A stretch of 64,000 bases of DNA from Lathyrus oleraceus (Eukaryota > Streptophyta > Magnoliopsida > Fabales > Fabaceae), in NCBI RefSeq assembly GCF_024323335.1, contig NC_066579.1, positions 53,154,771-53,218,770 of the forward strand, written 5' to 3'. The notes beneath the pieces are model-generated. The model did no database searches and was not told the DNA's origin. It saw nothing but the letters and a program-made list of their open reading frames with translations. Positions 10,892 through 23,775 of the stretch are shown here, piece after piece. Positions within the stretch are counted from its first letter, which is position 1; every line of letters begins with the position of its first letter. The translations under genes and the position numbers were made by a program.

Positions 10892-12847
10892 TGTAACACC
10901 CTTCTAAAATACCCCAAATATTTAATCAAAATAACAAATATGTATCTATCAGAGTAAATATGCAATTAAGGGTGTCACGCAAAATTTCACACTATTCATC
11001 AAAGTAGCTTGTCATGCTCATTTATTTATCAAATAAAACAGTTGCATAATACGCAGCGGATAGAGATCAAATCGATCATTCAAAACATGCAACATACTAC
11101 ATGTAAACTGGTTCAACAATCATCAACAATACAATTAAAATGTTCCCTCCCGATGTTACATCTATCAGAGCATGACCCACTAGGGAGACTACACTAGACT
11201 CCAAGCATTAGCTTCTACTCAACTCATTGCTCGTTACCTGAAAAATAGTTGTAAGGGTGAGTTCCTCAATCGATATAGTAAGCATTATAAAATATCATGT
11301 CATGTTAAGTAATTTAACACATTAATCACCCTAATCATATCACACATTCAGTAACGGCACATCAACCCAATTATCATACTCAATACTACACAATTCATAC
11401 TCATACTCAATGTCAACACAACCACACGTATAATATTGGAATACATCCATTCATATTATACGCCATACATACATTATGAAATGAGACTCCACACATGCGG
11501 TACCGACTATTCTTGAACATCTAGTTCAAGCTCACCGATCAAATCCAGATACGGCTACTAAGCTCACTAGTCCCACTCATTTGAGATCTAGTGACTCACT
11601 CACTAATTCCTCACCATGGGAATTAGCTACAGCCCCAAAGGCTATGCTATGCACACTAATCACCTAGCATGCAAACATCAACAACGAATCCACAATGATT
11701 CACTCACTAATTCCTCACCATGGGAATTAGCTACAACCCCAAGGGCTATGCTATGCACGCTAATCATCTAGCAATGCAACACCAACAACAATCCACAATG
11801 GACATATGCTCACACTCTAAGCCAGACAACAGTCCATTCACAAATACATGCATAATATATACATTCACAACATTATGCATATCATCATACATCATCAACA
11901 CATGTATCAAACACCATATCATGTCAAATAATTAATCACAGTATTAGCACACTCTACTAATACCCTTACTACTCAAAACAACAGGAACTAATCCCTATTT
12001 CATCATCCGCCAACATATACCAACCATCAATTAAGTACACAACATTTAAAACACCAATTTTCCACTCTGCAACAGTGTTAACCGGTTAACGCCCTGGGTT
12101 AACCGGTTAACGCAGCACAAACACGCTTCCTGCCCAAAACTTAACAGTGTTAACCGGTTAACGCCCTGGGTTAACCGGTTAACGCAGACAGAACAGCAAT
12201 TTTACACAATACAACACAGTGTTAACCGGTTAACACCCTGGGTTAACCGGTTAACGCAAGACAGAAAGCTGTTCCTGCGCTAACACAAGGCAGAATGCAG
12301 AATTCTCCGCATTTTCCGCCGTTGGAGGACTTCCGGACCTCCGATTTCAATTCCGTAACAAGCTATACGTCCAGTAAATTACGACTCACACGACTATCGA
12401 TTCAATTACAGTTTTTAACACAGTTTATCCAACATAATTTTCAGCATTCACAATCCCAATTAGGGTCAATTCAACGGTTTATCACTACCCATTACATGCT
12501 AATCCATAATACCCATTAAACGACGATAAACCCCCCTTACCTGAGTTAATCCGGCGAATCTTTTAGCTTCGAGCTCTTCCTTCTTCAACCTTCTTCCTCT
12601 TGTCCTGCCTCTTTGCCCTTTCTCCACTTTCCACTTTTCAGCCGCTTCTCTGTTTTTCACGTAAAAACCCTTTCTTTACCAAATGGACTCTTTTTCTTAT
12701 TTCCAACTTATATATATTTTCCAATAATTATTATTCCAATAATAATAATAATAATAATCCAATAATTCCAATTATTTAATTAAATTAATAAATATAATAT
12801 TAACTTAAATTAAATAATTATCTTATTTTTTTTATCGGGGTGTTACA
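10892..12847 (-). repeat. Tekay-A 3' LTR (left in window)
   Basis: From tgtaacacccttctaaaata to tatcggggtgttaca. Contains a 104-bp-period tandem duplication (about 11593-11800, absent from Tekay-B), the GTTAACCGGTTAAC array, a TATA-like tatatata near 12710 in the U3 part, and leader-intron-like splice signals. Confidence 0.95.
12077..12255. repeat. Array of six GTTAACCGGTTAAC palindromes (Tekay-A left LTR)
   Basis: Starts at 12077, 12098, 12149, 12170, 12221 and 12242: three pairs, 21 bp within each pair and exactly 72 bp from pair to pair. The 7-bp in-pair spacer is kept (gccctgg, once accctgg); the spacers between pairs differ. Each palindrome is two back-to-back GGTTAA boxes, the core known for GT-1 trihelix factors. 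Confidence 0.95.
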
Positions 12848-12865
12848 ACTCTCCCCCACTAAAAG
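12848..12865 (-). other. Tekay-A polypurine tract
   Basis: On the - strand the bases just before the 3' LTR read ttttagtgggggagagt, a purine-rich primer site for plus-strand synthesis. Tekay-B has the same tract at 53303-53318. Confidence 0.85.
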
Positions 12866-12889
12866 AGTTTTCGTCCTCGAAAACATACC

Positions 12890-15800
12890 TCAAGCGAATA
12901 ACTCCGGATAAGACTCCTTCATCTGACTCTCAAGTTCCCAAGTCACATTGCCACCTGCTGGTCCTCCCCAAGCTACCTTCACCAAGGCAATCTCTTTACC
13001 CCGCAACTGCTTCAACTCTCGATCCTCGATCCTCATAGGTGATGTTTCAACAGTCAGGTTATCTCTCACCTGTACATCATCTATTTGGACTACATGCAAC
13101 GGATCATGAATGTACCTCCTCAACTGAGACACATGAAAAACCTCATGCAAATTCGCAAGCGACGGCGGTAAAGCGATACGATAGGCTACCTCCCCTATCC
13201 TCTCCAAAATCTGATAAGGGCCAATAAATCGAGGTGTCAACTTCTTCGACTTCAAAGCTCGACCAACCCCAGTTATCGGAGTAACACGAAGAAACACATG
13301 ATCTCCCTCTTGAAACTCAAGTGACTTCCTCCTCTTGTCGTGATAACTCTTCTGACGACTCTGAGCAATTCTCATCTTCTCCTGAATCATCTTAATCTTT
13401 TCCGTAGTCTGTTGAACAATCTCCGGTCCAACCACAGCACTCTCACCGGACTCATACCAACATAAAGGTGTCTGACATCTCCTACCATACAAAGCTTCAA
13501 ACGGTGCCATACCAATGCTCGAATGAAAACTATTGTTGTAGGTAAACTCAATCAAAGGCAAATAACAATCCCAAGCACCTCCCTTTTCCAAAACACAAGC
13601 CCTCAAAAGATCCTCTAGTGACTGAATCGTCCTCTCAGTCTGACCATCAGTCTGCGGATGATATGCAGAACTCAATCTCAGCTTAGTTCCCATAGCCTTC
13701 TGCAAACCTTCCCAGAACTTCGATGTAAATCTAGGATCTCTGTCCGAAACAATACTCGACGGAATACCATGCAAACTTACAATCTTCTCAATATACAACT
13801 CAGCTAATTTCTCTAACGGATAATCCATTCTGATCGGAATGAAATGAGCCGACTTTGTCAATCTGTCAACAATCACCCAAATAGCTTCACAATTCTTATT
13901 TGTCCTCGGCAAACCAGACACAAAATCCATACTGATACTATCCCACTTCCACTCTGGAATAGTCAACGGTTGCATTAGCCCAGACGGCTTCTGATGCTCA
14001 ATCTTTGACTTCTGACAAGTCAAACAGGAATAAACAAAACTCGCAATTTCTCTTTTCATTCCCGGCCACCAAAATAACTTTTTCAAATCATGATACATCT
14101 TCGTAGCTCCAGGATGAATACTCAGGCCACTACGATGTCCTTCCTCCAGAATACTCTTCTTAAGTTCGGTAACATCCGGAATACACACCCGATTACCAAA
14201 TTTCAAAACACCATTCTCATCAACTCTGAATTCACCACCTTGACCTTGATTCACTAGAGTCAACTTATCAACCAAAAGCACATCGGATTTCTGACCCTCT
14301 CTAATCTCATCCAGAATACCACTCGTTAATTTCAACATTCCCAATTTAACACTATTGTGAGTACTCTCACACACCAAACTCAAGTCTCTAAACTGCTCAA
14401 TTAAATCCAATTCCCTAACCATTAACATAGACATATGCAATGATTTCCGACTCAATGCATCAGCCACTACGTTTGCTTTACCCGGATGGTAATTCAAACC
14501 AAAGTCATAATCCTTCAGAAATTCTAACCATCTCCTCTGTCTCATATTCAGCTCTTTCTGATCAAACAAATACTTTAAACTTTTATGGTCACTGAAAACC
14601 TCAAATCTTGATCCATACAAGTAATGCCTCCATAACTTCATAACAAATACCACAGCTGCCAACTCTAAATCGTGTGTCGGATAGTTCCTCTCATGAACCC
14701 TCAGTTGTCTCGAAGCATAAGCTATAACCTGCTTATTCTGCATCAACACACCACCCAAACCCAACAATGAAGCATCACAGTAAACCTCAAATGGTTCCGA
14801 CGGACTCGGTAATATCAGAATAGGAGCAATAGTTAACCTTCTCTTTAACTCTTGGAAACCTTCTTCACATTTTGAGTCCCAAACAAACGCTTGCCCCTTT
14901 CTGGTCAACATCGTCAACGGTAACGCCAACTTAGAAAATCCCTCAATGAACTTCCTATAATAACCAGCCAATCCAAGGAAACTTCGAATCTCAGCAACAG
15001 ACTTCGGAGCTTCCCACTTAGACACCGCTTCTATCTTAAAAGGATCAACAGCAACACCACCTCTTGAAATTACCTGACCAAGAAAACTAACCCCTTCTAA
15101 CCAAAATTCACACTTAGACAGTTTAGCAAATAACTTCTTTTCTCGGAGAACTTCTAAAACCACTTTCAAATGTTCAGCATGCTCTTCTTCAGATTTCGAA
15201 TACACCAAAATGTCGTCAATAAACACCACAACAAACTTATCTAGGTACGGATGGAAAATCCTATTCATATACTCCATAAATACTCCAGGCGCATTAGTCA
15301 CACCAAAAGGCATTACAGAATACTCATAATGTCCATACCTTGTTCTGAAAGCAGTCTTCTGAATATCCTCAGTTTTCACACGTATCTGATGATACCCAGA
15401 TCTCAAATCTATCTTGCTGAACACACTCGCACCAACCAATTGATCCATCAAATCATCAATCCTCGGCAAAGGATACCGATTCTTGATCGTCACTTTATTC
15501 AGTTGCCTGTAGTCCACACACAACCTCATAGTACCTTCTTTCTTCTTAACCAATAACACTGGTGCACCCCACGGTGACACACTCGGACGGATAAATTTCT
15601 TATCCAACAGATCTTCCAACTGACTCTTCAATTCAGTTAACTCAACAGCAGACATACGGTACGGAGCCATCGATATCGGTCTAGTACCAGGTACCAAATC
15701 AATCGAGAACTCAACTTCACGCTCTGGCGGTAATTCATTCACTTCTTCTGGAAACACATCAGGAAAATCACACACCACTGCTAGATCACAAATCGCCAGT

Positions 15801-17260
15801 TTATCTTTAGCCTCCAAAGTCGCTAACAGCATAAACAACTCTGCCCCATCTGCTACTGCCTCATTCACCTGCCTCGCTGATAGAACCAAACTCTCTCCTT
15901 CCTCAATCTCAGGAAAGATCACAGTCTTATCAAAACAGTTGATAGAAACCCGGTTAGACACCAACCAGTTCATACCCAAGATAACGTCAATCTGCACTAG
16001 TGGAAGACACACAAGGTCCATCCCAAAGTCTCTACCAAAAATACTCAAAGGACAATTTAAACAAACTGAAGTAGTAGTCACTGAACCCTTCGCAGGAGTA
16101 TCAATCACCATACTACCATGCATCTCAGATATCTCTAACTTAAGTTTCACAGCACAATCCAAAGATATAAAGGAATGAGTAGCACCTGTGTCGATAATAG
16201 CTACAAGAGGAAAGCCATTAATATAACACGTACCTCTGATCAAACGATCATCTGCAGAAGTCTCAGAACCCGATAAGGCAAAGACCTTGCCTCCTGACTG
16301 ATTCTCTTTCTTCGGCTTAGGACACTGTGGACTGATATGACCCACCTCTCCACAGTTGAAACAAGTTACAGTCTTCAACCGGCACTCTGCAGCCAAATGA
16401 CCACCTTTGTCACACTTGAAACACTTCATCTCAGCACTGGTACACTCATGGACACGATGTCCAGCCCGACCACATCTATAACACTTAGCAGGGGTGCTAG
16501 AGTCTCCCCCACTAGGCCTCTTCATCCCACTCTGCTTCTGAAAACCTTTGCCAGCTGCATACGGTTTTCCACGATCATTCTGATTCTTGCCTTTCCTATC
16601 AACCCTTTGCTGATAGCTCTCTGCTCTGGCTTTGGAATCCTGTTCAAAAATCCTGCAACAGTCAACCAAGTCAGAAAACACTCTGATCCGTTGGTATCCA
16701 ATAGCCTGCTTGATCTCGGGACGTAACCCGTTCTCAAACTTCACGCATTTCGAAAATTCTCCAGTAGCCTCATTATAGGGAGTATAATACTTTGACAGCT
16801 CTGTGAACTTAGCAGCATACTCAGTAACAGACCTGTTACCCTGTTTCAATTCCAAGAACTCTATCTCTTTCTTTCCTCTGACATCTTCTGGAAAGTACTT
16901 CCTCAGAAATCTCTCTCTGAATACAGCCCAAGTGATCTCAGCATTCCCAGCAGTTTCCAACTCAGTGCGGGTAGCAACCCACCAATCATCTGCTTCTTCT
17001 GACAGCATATGCGTACCGAACCTGACCTTCTGGTTATCGGCACACTCAGTCACTCGGAAGATTCTCTCTATCTCCTTCAACAACTTCTGAGCGCCATCTG
17101 GATCGTATGCTCCCTTGAACATTGGAGGATTGTTCTTCTGGAACTCACTCAATTGACGAGCAGCTCCCATCCCCACAACATTCGGATTCCCTCCAAGTAC
17201 TCCAGCTAGCATACCCAGAGCCTCAGCAATCGCAGCATCGTCTCTACCTCTTCCAGCCAT
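12890..17260 (-). CDS. Tekay-A gag-pol polyprotein (gag, protease, RT, RNase H, integrase, chromodomain)
   Basis: One open frame of 1456 residues from MAGRGRDD to YPELFA, the full length for this family. Order: gag with a capsid-like region (about 40-230); three CCHC knuckles (about 260-315, [42 protein letters not shown]); protease [10 protein letters not shown] (about 355); RT with FIDDILVYS (about 680); RNase H with [12 protein letters not shown] (about 828); integrase with HHCC ([14 protein letters not shown], about 1049-1090) and DDE residues from MDFVSGLP and VSDRDPRF on; GPY motif [20 protein letters not shown]-terminal chromodomain (about 1395-1456, [16 protein letters not shown]). 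Chromodomains of this group are known to steer integration to heterochromatin. I see no missing catalytic residue. The start follows a short non-coding stretch after the PBS and is shared with Tekay-B. Confidence 0.96.
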   Translation of the reverse strand: MAGRGRDDAAIAEALGMLAGVLGGNPNVVGMGAARQLSEFQKNNPPMFKGAYDPDGAQKLLKEIERIFRVTECADNQKVRFGTHMLSEEADDWWVATRTELETAGNAEITWAVFRERFLRKYFPEDVRGKKEIEFLELKQGNRSVTEYAAKFTELSKYYTPYNEATGEFSKCVKFENGLRPEIKQAIGYQRIRVFSDLVDCCRIFEQDSKARAESYQQRVDRKGKNQNDRGKPYAAGKGFQKQSGMKRPSGGDSSTPAKCYRCGRAGHRVHECTSAEMKCFKCDKGGHLAAECRLKTVTCFNCGEVGHISPQCPKPKKENQSGGKVFALSGSETSADDRLIRGTCYINGFPLVAIIDTGATHSFISLDCAVKLKLEISEMHGSMVIDTPAKGSVTTTSVCLNCPLSIFGRDFGMDLVCLPLVQIDVILGMNWLVSNRVSINCFDKTVIFPEIEEGESLVLSARQVNEAVADGAELFMLLATLEAKDKLAICDLAVVCDFPDVFPEEVNELPPEREVEFSIDLVPGTRPISMAPYRMSAVELTELKSQLEDLLDKKFIRPSVSPWGAPVLLVKKKEGTMRLCVDYRQLNKVTIKNRYPLPRIDDLMDQLVGASVFSKIDLRSGYHQIRVKTEDIQKTAFRTRYGHYEYSVMPFGVTNAPGVFMEYMNRIFHPYLDKFVVVFIDDILVYSKSEEEHAEHLKVVLEVLREKKLFAKLSKCEFWLEGVSFLGQVISRGGVAVDPFKIEAVSKWEAPKSVAEIRSFLGLAGYYRKFIEGFSKLALPLTMLTRKGQAFVWDSKCEEGFQELKRRLTIAPILILPSPSEPFEVYCDASLLGLGGVLMQNKQVIAYASRQLRVHERNYPTHDLELAAVVFVMKLWRHYLYGSRFEVFSDHKSLKYLFDQKELNMRQRRWLEFLKDYDFGLNYHPGKANVVADALSRKSLHMSMLMVRELDLIEQFRDLSLVCESTHNSVKLGMLKLTSGILDEIREGQKSDVLLVDKLTLVNQGQGGEFRVDENGVLKFGNRVCIPDVTELKKSILEEGHRSGLSIHPGATKMYHDLKKLFWWPGMKREIASFVYSCLTCQKSKIEHQKPSGLMQPLTIPEWKWDSISMDFVSGLPRTNKNCEAIWVIVDRLTKSAHFIPIRMDYPLEKLAELYIEKIVSLHGIPSSIVSDRDPRFTSKFWEGLQKAMGTKLRLSSAYHPQTDGQTERTIQSLEDLLRACVLEKGGAWDCYLPLIEFTYNNSFHSSIGMAPFEALYGRRCQTPLCWYESGESAVVGPEIVQQTTEKIKMIQEKMRIAQSRQKSYHDKRRKSLEFQEGDHVFLRVTPITGVGRALKSKKLTPRFIGPYQILERIGEVAYRIALPPSLANLHEVFHVSQLRRYIHDPLHVVQIDDVQVRDNLTVETSPMRIEDRELKQLRGKEIALVKVAWGGPAGGNVTWELESQMKESYPELFA

Positions 17261-17368
17261 CTCTATTCTGAAAACCCAACAAGCTAAAACAATAAGTACT
17301 GATAGGGTTACACAACACCTATCCCGTACAGGGGAAACAGAATAATTACGACTCGACTCGACCGACTA

Positions 17369-17381
17369 TGCTCTGATACCA
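17369..17381 (-). other. Tekay-A primer binding site
   Basis: On the - strand tggtatcagagca, matching the 3' end of initiator tRNA-Met, follows the 5' LTR after a 4-base spacer ttag. Confidence 0.9.
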
Positions 17382-17385
17382 CTAA

Positions 17386-19341
17386 TGTAACACCCTTCTA
17401 AAATACCCCAAATATTTAATCAAAATAACAAATATGTATCTATCAGAGTAAATATGCAATTAAGGGTGTCACGCAATATTTCACACTATTCATCAAAGTA
17501 GCTTGTCATGCTCATTTATTTATCAAATAAAACAGTTGCATAATACGCAGCGGATAGAGATCAAATCGATCATTCAAAACATGCAACATACTACATGTAA
17601 ACTGGTTCAACAATCATCAACAATACAATTAAAATGTTCCCTCCCGATGTTACATCTATCAGAGCATGACCCACTAGGGAGACTACACTAGACTCCAAGC
17701 ATTAGCTTCTACTCAACTCATTGCTCGTTACCTGAAAAATAGTTGTAAGGGTGAGTTCCTCAATCGATATAGTAAGCATTATAAAATATCATGTCATGTT
17801 AAGTAATTTAACACATTAATCACCCTAATCATATCACACATTCAGTAACGGCACATCAACCCAATTATCATACTCAATACTACACAATTCATACTCATAC
17901 TCAATGTCAACACAACCACACGTATAATATTGGAATACATCCATTCATATTATACGCCATACATACATTATGAAATGAGACTCCACACATGCGGTACCGA
18001 CTATTCTTGAACATCTAGTTCAAGCTCACCGATCAAATCCAGATACGGCTACTAAGCTCACTAGTCCCACTCATTTGAGATCTAGTGACTCACTCACTAA
18101 TTCCTCACCATGGGAATTAGCTACAGCCCCAAAGGCTATGCTATGCACACTAATCACCTAGCATGCAAACATCAACAACGAATCCACAATGATTCACTCA
18201 CTAATTCCTCACCATGGGAATTAGCTACAACCCCAAGGGCTATGCTATGCACGCTAATCATCTAGCAATGCAACACCAACAACAATCCACAATGGACATA
18301 TGCTCACACTCTAAGCCAGACAACAGTCCATTCACAAATACATGCATAATATATACATTCACAACATTATGCATATCATCATACATCATCAACACATGTA
18401 TCAAACACCATATCATGTCAAATAATTAATCACAGTATTAGCACACTCTACTAATACCCTTACTACTCAAAACAACAGGAACTAATCCCTATTTCATCAT
18501 CCGCCAACATATACCAACCATCAATTAAGTACACAACATTTAAAACACCAATTTTCCACTCTGCAACAGTGTTAACCGGTTAACGCCCTGGGTTAACCGG
18601 TTAACGCAGCACAAACACGCTTCCTGCCCAAAACTTAACAGTGTTAACCGGTTAACGCCCTGGGTTAACCGGTTAACGCAGACAGAACAGCAATTTTACA
18701 CAATACAACACAGTGTTAACCGGTTAACACCCTGGGTTAACCGGTTAACGCAAGACAGAAAGCTGTTCCTGCGCTAACACAAGGCAGAATGCAGAATTCT
18801 CCGCATTTTCCGCCGTTGGAGGACTTCCGGACCTCCGATTTCAATTCCGTAACAAGCTATACGTCCAGTAAATTACGACTCACACGACTATCGATTCAAT
18901 TACAGTTTTTAACACAGTTTATCCAACATAATTTTCAGCATTCACAATCCCAATTAGGGTCAATTCAACGGTTTATCACTACCCATTACATGCTAATCCA
19001 TAATACCCATTAAACGACGATAAACCCCCCTTACCTGAGTTAATCCGGCGAATCTTTTAGCTTCGAGCTCTTCCTTCTTCAACCTTCTTCCTCTTGTCCT
19101 GCCTCTTTGCCCTTTCTCCACTTTCCACTTTTCAGCCGCTTCTCTGTTTTTCACGTAAAAACCCTTTCTTTACCAAATGGACTCTTTTTCTTATTTCCAA
19201 CTTATATATATTTTCCAATAATTATTATTCCAATAATAATAATAATAATAATCCAATAATTCCAATTATTTAATTAAATTAATAAATATAATATTAACTT
19301 AAATTAAATAATTATCTTATTTTTTTTATCGGGGTGTTACA
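17386..19341 (-). repeat. Tekay-A 5' LTR (right in window)
   Basis: 1956 bp, same length as the left copy and almost identical. The promoter LTR for the polyprotein. Its palindrome array is at 18571-18749. A putative leader intron runs from a ctcag/gtaagg donor (intron start 19034) to a ttttcag acceptor (intron end 17732). Confidence 0.95.
18571..18749. repeat. Array of six GTTAACCGGTTAAC palindromes (Tekay-A right LTR)
   Basis: Copy of the array at 12077-12255, shifted by 6494 bp, with the same 21- and 72-bp spacings. Confidence 0.95.
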
Positions 19342-21188
19342 GCATCATATCATATCATATCATTGCCTCAAGGATCATTGTACACCTTGCTTCCTTCCTT
19401 GTGGGTGGGTTGTATCTTGAGTGTGGTTCTTGATCACCAAGCATGTTGTTCATTTGTATATCATTGCTTTTCATTTGTTTACTAACCCAAAAAGTACAAA
19501 AATATTGTCATCTAACCTTGTTACTTGCAGATGAAGCAACATTAGGTCAAGCCAGTCAAAGGCATTCATTGAGCAATAGGAGGTGGCCATTCTGAAGAAT
19601 TTGGGCACCATGATCATTCATCAAGAGTTCATATGAACCATGACATCATTTTGAATCAAGATCTCAAGTGGTAGAGGCTTGGATTTCATCTGATCACAGC
19701 TAGGTCAGCTGAAACCCTAGAAAAGTCAACACAAGTCAACTGTGCATTCAATCATGGATTTGAAGGTGGGAGATGGTTAGAGAGACCTCATTCATGTCCA
19801 TACAAGTCTCATATAACATTTCAAACATCAACACTGAAGGATTTGAGGTCAGATGAAAAGTTTCCAAAAATAGTAAGTGACCTATAATTTCAAACTGCCA
19901 AAAATGGAAAGGTCTTCTCTTCAAATTTACATCATCAAGAAAGCTTCAAATCAAATTTTGTCCAACATGAAAGTTGAAGATCTTGCTCTCACCTTTCCAA
20001 AAAGTCCAAGAAAATCCATTTCTCATTTGTGGTTGGCAAGATATGATCAAATCATTGTCAATGGAATTTGAACTTCAAGAAGGCATAACTTTTGAACCAA
20101 AAGGCCAAATCATGTGGTTCTTTTTGTGACATTTCACTCTTGATCCCTACTATCATAATCATGCATCACATTCCATCAATTCTCATCACAAAAATAATAC
20201 ATTTTTCACTTGAATTCATTTTGAATTTTGGAGGAAAATCTCCAATTTAAAAAAATATGCATTGCCATTACATTTCTCCATTGGCATTTGATTAAAATTG
20301 ACATTTGAGGTGCATTTCAAGCAAGCCACGAGTACTGTAGCATGCCATGCACATGTAAGGGTGATTTTGGCAATTTGCATAAACCATTCCATTTCACTAA
20401 TCCTTTTGCATTAGCTTAATCTTGATTAAGAGCTTCATTAGCAGAGGGTATATATTCCTAATCATAACAGAAAATCACAACAACAACTTCAGAATTTCAG
20501 ATCTAAACTTTTGCTCTCATATTTTCTCTCAACTTTTCATCGATTTTCTTCATTTCTTTTGCTTGCTTCTTGTTCTATTCATCATCTACAGGCATAATCA
20601 AAGAAGATTGAAGCAAGATCCTGCAGCATTGAGGCTAAATCGTGACTGTTGAAGCTTGAGCACTTTCATGGCAGTTGGAGATTCCATCGAGATTAAGCAT
20701 TGTTGAGCTGTTGTCCATCATTCATTCATCTTCCTCAGCACTATAGAGCATCTGTTTCAGCTCCTCCAAGCCAGATTCACACGATTTCAACTCTGCATCA
20801 TCAACAAGGTTAAAATTCGAATGCTCTAATTCATGAAATTATGATATGCATCTTGTAGATCCTTTGTTGCTGGTTGTAATGAACTTTAGATCGTGGATTT
20901 GAATGTTGACATGTGAAACTTTCTTCGCTTGAATCTTTGAACATGAGTAGAATTAGGTTGAATTGATGCTGGATTATTGATGTGTGTTGAAGGACGGTTC
21001 CAATGATGTATGTTCCGTGAATTTCTGTGATGTTTGGATCTTGATGATTATGAACATGATGAACAATGGATGAATGTCTAAGGTTTCGATTTCCAGATTT
21101 CATTTGATCTGCTTGGCGTGAGTGTTGCATGTGTTTCGCGGTTTGTTGCCATGCATTGGTCCACATCATCTCCACCTGGCTGTTTAAT

Positions 21189-21285
21189 TGGCTCAGAATG
21201 AAGCGCTTTGCCACATCACTTAATGAAACGGCGCGTTTCATTAAGTGAGCGCCATATTTGAATTCACACTCGGTTCGATTCCGAG
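21189..21285 (+). other. tRNA-like Pol III signals and hairpin inside the Ogre 5' LTR
   Basis: tggctcagaatg (21189-21200) fits an A box. ggttcgattcc (21272-21282) fits a B box and sits in a perfect T-arm (ctcgg, loop ttcgatt, ccgag). Between them a 14-bp perfect stem with a 3-base loop (cacttaatgaaacg, gcg, cgtttcattaagtg) spans 21217-21247. The same block occurs in the 3' LTR at about 41351-41447. Possibly a tRNA-derived SINE captured by the LTR. Confidence 0.5.
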
Positions 21286-23515
21286 TTCCAGCATTTGCAT
21301 TTTTGGCTTTTGCATTTTTCTCTTGTATGCTATCCATGTTCACATGCCTTCATCATGCATTTTTTTAATTTTTCTTTCCATTCAAAAATTCATAACTCCT
21401 AAAACAATGATCCAAATCACATGAGGTTTTTTTCACAATGATCTTCATGATGTCTTCTATTTTTTGATGACTTTTCCAGAATTTGTGCTCGGGTGAAATT
21501 TGTTTTAGCCTAGGGTTTGTTCATACATATGCTTTGTTGCACCTTGCTTGCCTTTTCCTTTGTGAAATGATGATGGTTAATTCAATGAATCTGAAAATTG
21601 ACATGCATAAACTAGACACCCTAATGGTCATTTTGGTATATAGTTTGCATTTTTCCCATTTCTGGATGTTGAGTTATAATGTGATTAATGGAGGTGTGAC
21701 AATGTGTGTCACACCATTTCTTGTCCAACTTGCTGATTTTATTTACCATGCCAAATAAATACCAAATGATCTGAATACTTGCATGATTCTACTTCTGGAT
21801 GTTAGGATTTATCATGAATTTTTGTAGAATTTTTAGATTCATTTCCAATTTGTTTGAGATTTTCTCTTTTGGCTTGTCATGTTTGAACTTTTGATGAGTG
21901 TTGAACTTAGATGATTTGTGAAATTCTTATGCCTTATGATATGAGCCTGAAATTTTGTACATTGATTCTAGACACATTGAAGTTTGTCTTGGCTTTGGTT
22001 TGAATCATTTATCACTTGTCATCTCTGTTTTAGGATTGCCTTAAGTTGATATATCAATTTGTGCTTCCTTTGAGCTTGTTTATGCTTACATTGACTTAGT
22101 GAATTTATTTGACGTGTTTATACTTGTCCAAATGCCATGATTTTTGGTGTGTTGATCCTTGAATATGTTCTGTTTAGCCTTGATTTTTCTTGAGATTTAT
22201 TGAGCCATTTTGGAATTAACATGCTTGTGATCATTCTGTTTGCATCATTGAGCTTCCAACTTGCATACATTGACATGATTTGTTTATGAAATGAAATTGG
22301 TTGATGCTTTTGACATGAGACTACTTGGATGTTGTTCTTGATTGATTAATCTTGATTCTTGTCAATTTTCATGTTCTGTTTTAAATTTTTTTCCTCATCT
22401 TTGACCCTAGGCTTTGGCCTAAGGGTTTGCCTCTCATGTTTGAAGCTTTGTTTCAGGTTGCACATGCAAGTTACACAATTGATGATGCCTAATCTTGAGA
22501 GCATTTGATATTTGTTTTGATTACTAATGTGTGTTTTGTAGGTTGAAGTTGATTCAATTGGGATTGACTTGTGGCTTATGCCTTTGCCTATATTGGTTGT
22601 CTGTTGCATTAACTGTTGGTTGATTGTCTGTATTGTATACTGATTGTGTTGGATTGTTTTCAGGTACCTTAGTTGCTATAGTTCATTGTGAACTTGCTTT
22701 TGCTTTGCTTGATAGCTTGAGCATTGAGGTATAATGTCTCTAACTCCATGTAGTCTGGAAGACCTGGCTTGTTACTTGGCCAGGCACCTGTCTGAAGTCC
22801 TCCTTAAGAGGCAATGCTTGTGATTGTTTATCTTTGTCCCCAAGCAGGAAAAATCCTTTGATAAGGCAATTGGTAGATAAAAGAGATGTGTAGTCCATCT
22901 CCTACTATTCTGTGTGTCTTCCCTTTGCTCACATTACATGTTGTAGCATTGTGGATCTTAACCCAAGATCTATAGAGTCATTAACTTGTGGAGAGAGTTC
23001 CAACTTTCCGAACTCCCACACCTTCTATTATTCAATGCTCTCCCCGACCAGGGATAAGAGCAATGAGGCACACCCCTCATATCCTTTCATCTGCTTCACC
23101 TTGACTCTCAATGTTAAGGTTAAGAGCACCACTTACCCCATTCCAGTTGACTTTCAAGTCTAACCCTTGCTTGAGCCAAATTGCTTGTATATAGTGTGTG
23201 CTAAATGACTGTGCTTGATTGATTGCTTGATTCATTTGTACATGCTTGCTTGTGTGCTTTGTGCATTTATCATCATTAATTGCTCATTATTGCATGATCA
23301 TCATTTCATATCTTGGTGACTTGTTTGAGTTTGCCCATTGAGGAATCAACTGTAAGTCCATTAATTGGCCATTGTTCCTATGATTTGGAAGGGATTGAGT
23401 GTAAGACCATTTCATTGGCCACTTATGTCCTTTTTGCTTAGTGCTTTTGTTTTGTTTGTTGTATGTGAGGATGCAATTGTAAGTCCATGTTGTTGGCTTT
23501 TGTATTCCTATGATC

Positions 23516-23775
23516 ATCTTTTGGAGATTAGAGTAAGCCCAGATAGATTGGCATCTGATATCCATATTTTGTTTGTTTTGGGAGATTGGTATAAGTCCAG
23601 ATAGATTGGCATCTGATATCCGTGTTTGTTTTGTGAGATTGGTATAAGCCCATTTATTGGCATCCGGTATCATTGTTTTGTTTTAGGAGATTGGTGTAAA
23701 TCCATTGATTGGTATCCGGTATCCACCTTTGTTTGTGAGATTGGTATAAGTCCATTGATTGGCATCCGATATCAC
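23516..23775 (+). repeat. Tandem repeat, about 55-bp unit, Ogre 5' LTR
   Basis: About five diverged copies of a unit reading roughly gagattggtataagtcca, then ttggcatc(c/t)g(a/g)tatc and a T/G-rich spacer. Duplicated in the 3' LTR at about 43679-43938. Looser related copies precede it from about 23340. Confidence 0.85.

Larger units (their letters stand above)
10892..19341 (-). mobile_element. Tekay-A: full-length Tekay/Del chromovirus, apparently intact
   Basis: 8450 bp with two LTRs of exactly 1956 bp, a methionine-tRNA PBS, a single open gag-pol frame and a polypurine tract. By reading, the only LTR difference I found is aaaattt versus atattt (near 10983/17477), so insertion is very recent. 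The flanks (gctaa left, gcatc right) do not form a clean 5-bp TSD. Confidence 0.95.

Noticed and set aside
12077..12255. Palindrome array as a CRISPR
   Set aside because: Plant LTR context, repeats of 14 bp with 7-bp spacers, no cas genes.
11009..12519. Small + strand ORFs in Tekay-A LTRs, repeated at 17503-19013
   Set aside because: They are identical only because the LTRs are near-identical, run antisense to the element and include the palindrome array; not genes.
21269..21285. A functional tRNA gene
   Set aside because: Only a T-arm and an A-box-like stretch are present; no acceptor stem or anticodon arm can be folded around the 14-bp hairpin.
20831..21343. A 170-residue ORF on the - strand of the Ogre 5' LTR, with a copy in the 3' LTR (41032-41478)
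   Set aside because: The frame differs between the two LTR copies at its ends, covers the tRNA-like hairpin block, and shows no family features; LTR-internal chance ORF.
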